A stretch of 7,174 nt of DNA from DUOD01 sp050945235 (GTDB taxonomy: Bacteria; Bacillota; Clostridia; DUOD01): contig JBMNSO010000090.1 in NCBI GenBank assembly GCA_050945235.1, forward strand, positions 1-7,174. The letters are read 5' to 3'. The notes under the pieces were generated by a model. It did no database searches and was not told the origin of the DNA. It worked only from the letters and a program-made list of their open reading frames with translations. A program made the translations under genes and the position numbers. Within the stretch, counting starts at the first letter, position 1. Each line of letters starts with the position of its first letter. Below are positions 5,367-7,174 of this stretch, piece by piece.

Positions 5367-6863
5367 ATGGATAGTTTATATAGATTAGAGATGAAGGGGA
5401 TAACCAAGCGCTTTCCCGGGGTATTGGCCCTGGACAAAGTGGACTTAGAGTTACGGAAGGGTGAGGTACTGGCGCTAATCGGTGAGAACGGTGCCGGTAA
5501 GTCCACCCTGATGAAGATACTGTCTGGAGCGTATCGTCCTGACACCGGCAGGATCATGCTGGATGGTAAGGACATAAACCCGGACATGACACCCAAGGAG
5601 CGGATGGACATAGGCATATCCATCATATATCAGGAACTGAACTACCTGGACGAAATGACCATAGCCGAGAACCTGTTTATGGAGCGTATACCCCTGACGG
5701 GGGTACTGAGGCGAGTAGACTATAAGAAACTGCGTGAAGATACCGAGGCCTTGTTAAAGACCTTTAATATAAAGTACCATCCCTTTACCGAGGTAAACAA
5801 ACTGACGGTGGCGGAGAAACAGATGCTGGAGATCCTAAGGGCCATGTCAAGGGATGTAAGGGTATTGATAATGGATGAGCCCACCTCGTCGTTAAACGAA
5901 GTGGAGACCAGACGGTTGTTTGAGTTAATCCGGGATTTAAAGGGCCAGGGTGTGTCGATAATATATATCTCCCACAAGCTCAATGAGGTATTCGAGATAG
6001 CGGACCGAGTCCAGGTAATGCGTGACGGCAAGCGTGTGGGTCTTTTGGACATAGACAAAACGGATACCCAGGAACTGGTGGGTCTGATGGTGGGCCGGGA
6101 TATAAAGGATATGTATCCCAAGGGCGAGGCGCAGATAGGCGATGTGGTTCTGCGGGTAGAGGGTTTAAGCTGCGACATAGCCCGTGATATAAGCTTTGAG
6201 GTACACCGAGGTGAGATAGTGGGCCTGTTTGGTCTGGAGGGTTCGGGCCGAGTAGAGACGGTGGAGGGCATCCTGGGTCTAAAGTCCCTGGACAGTGGCC
6301 GTATATATCTGGAGGGTAAGGCGGTGACCATCGACAACCCCATCCAAGCCAAGGACTTAGGCATTGCGTATGTACCCAGTGACCGTAAACAGGATGGCCT
6401 GGTACTCATCCATTCGGTGAAGGATAATCTGACCATCACCTGTTTAAAGGAACTGGAAGGTTTTATGTCGATGAATGCCAGGAAGGAACGCCAGGTAGCC
6501 GGAGAGTGGATCAATCGGCTGGATATAAAGACACCCAGCATGTACACCGAAGTGAACTCCTTAAGCGGTGGCAACCAGCAGAAGGTGGTAATCGCCAAGT
6601 GGCTGCTAACCGATCCCAAGGTACTGATTTTAAACGACCCTACCCGTGGCATAGACGTAGGTGCCAAGGTAGAGGTGTATAAGCTGATGGAGGACCTGTG
6701 CCGTCGAGGTATAGCGATAATAATGGTATCGTCTGAGCTGCCGGAGACGGTGGGTATAGCTGATAAGGTAGTGGTATTCCATGACGGCAGGGTAATGGGC
6801 GAAGTAAGGCGCAGCGACTTTGAGCAGAAGAAAATATTGCATATGGCTGTAGGAGGTAATTAG
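5367..6863 (+). CDS. Sugar ABC transporter ATP-binding protein, double-domain RbsA/MglA type
   Basis: This 498-residue cytoplasmic protein powers import through the adjacent permease and has two fused ATPase domains, the usual length for the CUT2 (RbsA/MglA/XylG) family. Domain 1 has Walker A GENGAGKST at 39-47, a weak signature LTVAEKQ from 146, and Walker B ending in Asp170-Glu171. Domain 2 has a degenerate Walker A, GLEGSGRVE at 289-297 without the lysine, a good signature LSGGNQQ at 399-405, and an altered Walker B with Asn423-Asp424 where Asp-Glu is usual. Only the site made of the domain 1 Walker motifs and the domain 2 signature looks catalytic, a sharper form of the asymmetry typical of this family. 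The start ATG 5367 has TGGAGG at 5357-5362 with a short 4-base spacer. Its 3' end carries the ribosome binding site of the permease gene, two bases before that start, so the two are coupled. Confidence 0.95.
   Translation: MDSLYRLEMKGITKRFPGVLALDKVDLELRKGEVLALIGENGAGKSTLMKILSGAYRPDTGRIMLDGKDINPDMTPKERMDIGISIIYQELNYLDEMTIAENLFMERIPLTGVLRRVDYKKLREDTEALLKTFNIKYHPFTEVNKLTVAEKQMLEILRAMSRDVRVLIMDEPTSSLNEVETRRLFELIRDLKGQGVSIIYISHKLNEVFEIADRVQVMRDGKRVGLLDIDKTDTQELVGLMVGRDIKDMYPKGEAQIGDVVLRVEGLSCDIARDISFEVHRGEIVGLFGLEGSGRVETVEGILGLKSLDSGRIYLEGKAVTIDNPIQAKDLGIAYVPSDRKQDGLVLIHSVKDNLTITCLKELEGFMSMNARKERQVAGEWINRLDIKTPSMYTEVNSLSGGNQQKVVIAKWLLTDPKVLILNDPTRGIDVGAKVEVYKLMEDLCRRGIAIIMVSSELPETVGIADKVVVFHDGRVMGEVRRSDFEQKKILHMAVGGN
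6851..6857 (+). promoter_or_regulatory. Ribosome binding site of the permease gene inside the ATPase gene
   Basis: AGGAGGT at 6851-6857 lies within the last codons of the ATPase gene, 8 bases before ATG 6866. It favours that start over ATG 6872 and suggests translational coupling of ATPase and permease. Confidence 0.7.
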
Positions 6864-6865
6864 AT

Positions 6866-7174
6866 ATGACAATGACCGGAACAAAAGCAGAAAAAGGAGT
6901 TGGGCGGGGCTTTAAGGTCTCGGAGATGGGCAATACCTTAAGCCTGTTAATAGCACTGGTAATCATATGTGTTGTTCTGTCCTTTGCCTCACCCCACTTT
7001 CTATCGGTCCAGAACGTGATGAACATCTTTCTGTTTGCATCCATCACCGCCATCCGCGGTGCGGGTCTGACGATAGCCATGATCCTGGGCGGTCTGGACA
7101 TTTCCCAGAACTCGGTGGGTGCGGTGACGGGCATCTTAGTTGCGATGTTTTCACTGACCGGAGCGCCGTGGTGG
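6866..7174 (+). CDS. Sugar ABC transporter permease, RbsC/AraH type (5' part, cut by window edge)
   Basis: The frame is open from ATG 6866 to the last base, giving 103 residues of a membrane permease of the BPD_transp_2 family, the channel subunit that pairs with RbsA-type ATPases. A short hydrophilic N-terminus (1-23) precedes a first membrane segment at about 25-42. After the family-typical SPHFLSVQNVMNI stretch comes a second hydrophobic region at about 54-74, then the conserved GGLDIS segment at 75-80 (GGIDLS in RbsC), and a third segment from about 84. In full-length relatives the protein is around 310-340 residues, so about two thirds is missing here. It starts two bases after the ATPase stop. 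ATG 6872 is a less likely start. The family is clear; substrate follows from the cassette and is not known. Confidence 0.92.
   Translation, partial: MTMTGTKAEKGVGRGFKVSEMGNTLSLLIALVIICVVLSFASPHFLSVQNVMNIFLFASITAIRGAGLTIAMILGGLDISQNSVGAVTGILVAMFSLTGAPWW

Noticed and set aside
5406..5419. Sequence AAGCGCTTTCCCGG resembling a catabolite-repression (cre) site on the reverse strand
   Set aside because: It encodes the conserved K-R-F-P-G stretch of the ATPase, one half matches poorly, and it lies inside the gene, so coding constraint explains it.
5720..6667. Long open frame on the minus strand (315 codons)
   Set aside because: It lies wholly antisense to the clear ATPase gene, its translation is Ser/Arg/Pro-rich without domain motifs, and no ribosome binding site supports it.

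Overview
The window looks like a carbohydrate uptake and catabolism locus from a Gram-positive, probably anaerobic member of the Bacillota (Clostridia-like). Reasons: strong AGGAGG-type ribosome binding sites before nearly every gene, frequent ATA (Ile) and AGG/AGA (Arg) codons, a lipobox-anchored binding protein, and close gene packing. The genus cannot be told from the sequence. All genes are on the + strand.

Layout. Bases 1-131 are an AT-rich leader with several short dyads. Bases 132-3992 hold a metabolic block of five genes in a nearly mirror-symmetric order: L-rhamnose mutarotase-type protein, TIM-barrel sugar isomerase, uroporphyrinogen-decarboxylase (URO-D) superfamily protein, second TIM-barrel sugar isomerase, second mutarotase-type protein. 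Bases 4095-7174 hold a transport block: a sugar-binding lipoprotein, a double-domain RbsA/MglA-type ATPase, and the first 103 residues of an RbsC-type permease that runs off the right edge. The two blocks are separated by 102 bp with repeat and dyad sequences. Within the transport block, a 210-bp gap after the binding protein carries a perfect 16-bp stem-loop.

How the genes may work together. The binding protein, ATPase and permease would import a monosaccharide. The RhaM-type proteins would interconvert its alpha and beta anomers, and the TIM-barrel proteins would isomerise or epimerise it. The metal-site pattern of the two TIM-barrel proteins (E, DxxH, HxND, DDD, then Asp rather than Glu) resembles Pseudomonas-type L-rhamnose isomerase more than ketose 3-epimerases. 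The substrate is therefore plausibly L-rhamnose or a related or modified 6-deoxy or rare sugar, but this is inference. No kinase, aldolase or regulator gene lies in the window. The role of the URO-D-family protein in the middle is the main unknown; it keeps a methyltransferase-like HxCG motif but has His where many MtaA/MtbA-type relatives have the last Cys ligand.

No tRNA, rRNA, CRISPR array, insertion sequence or phage gene was seen.
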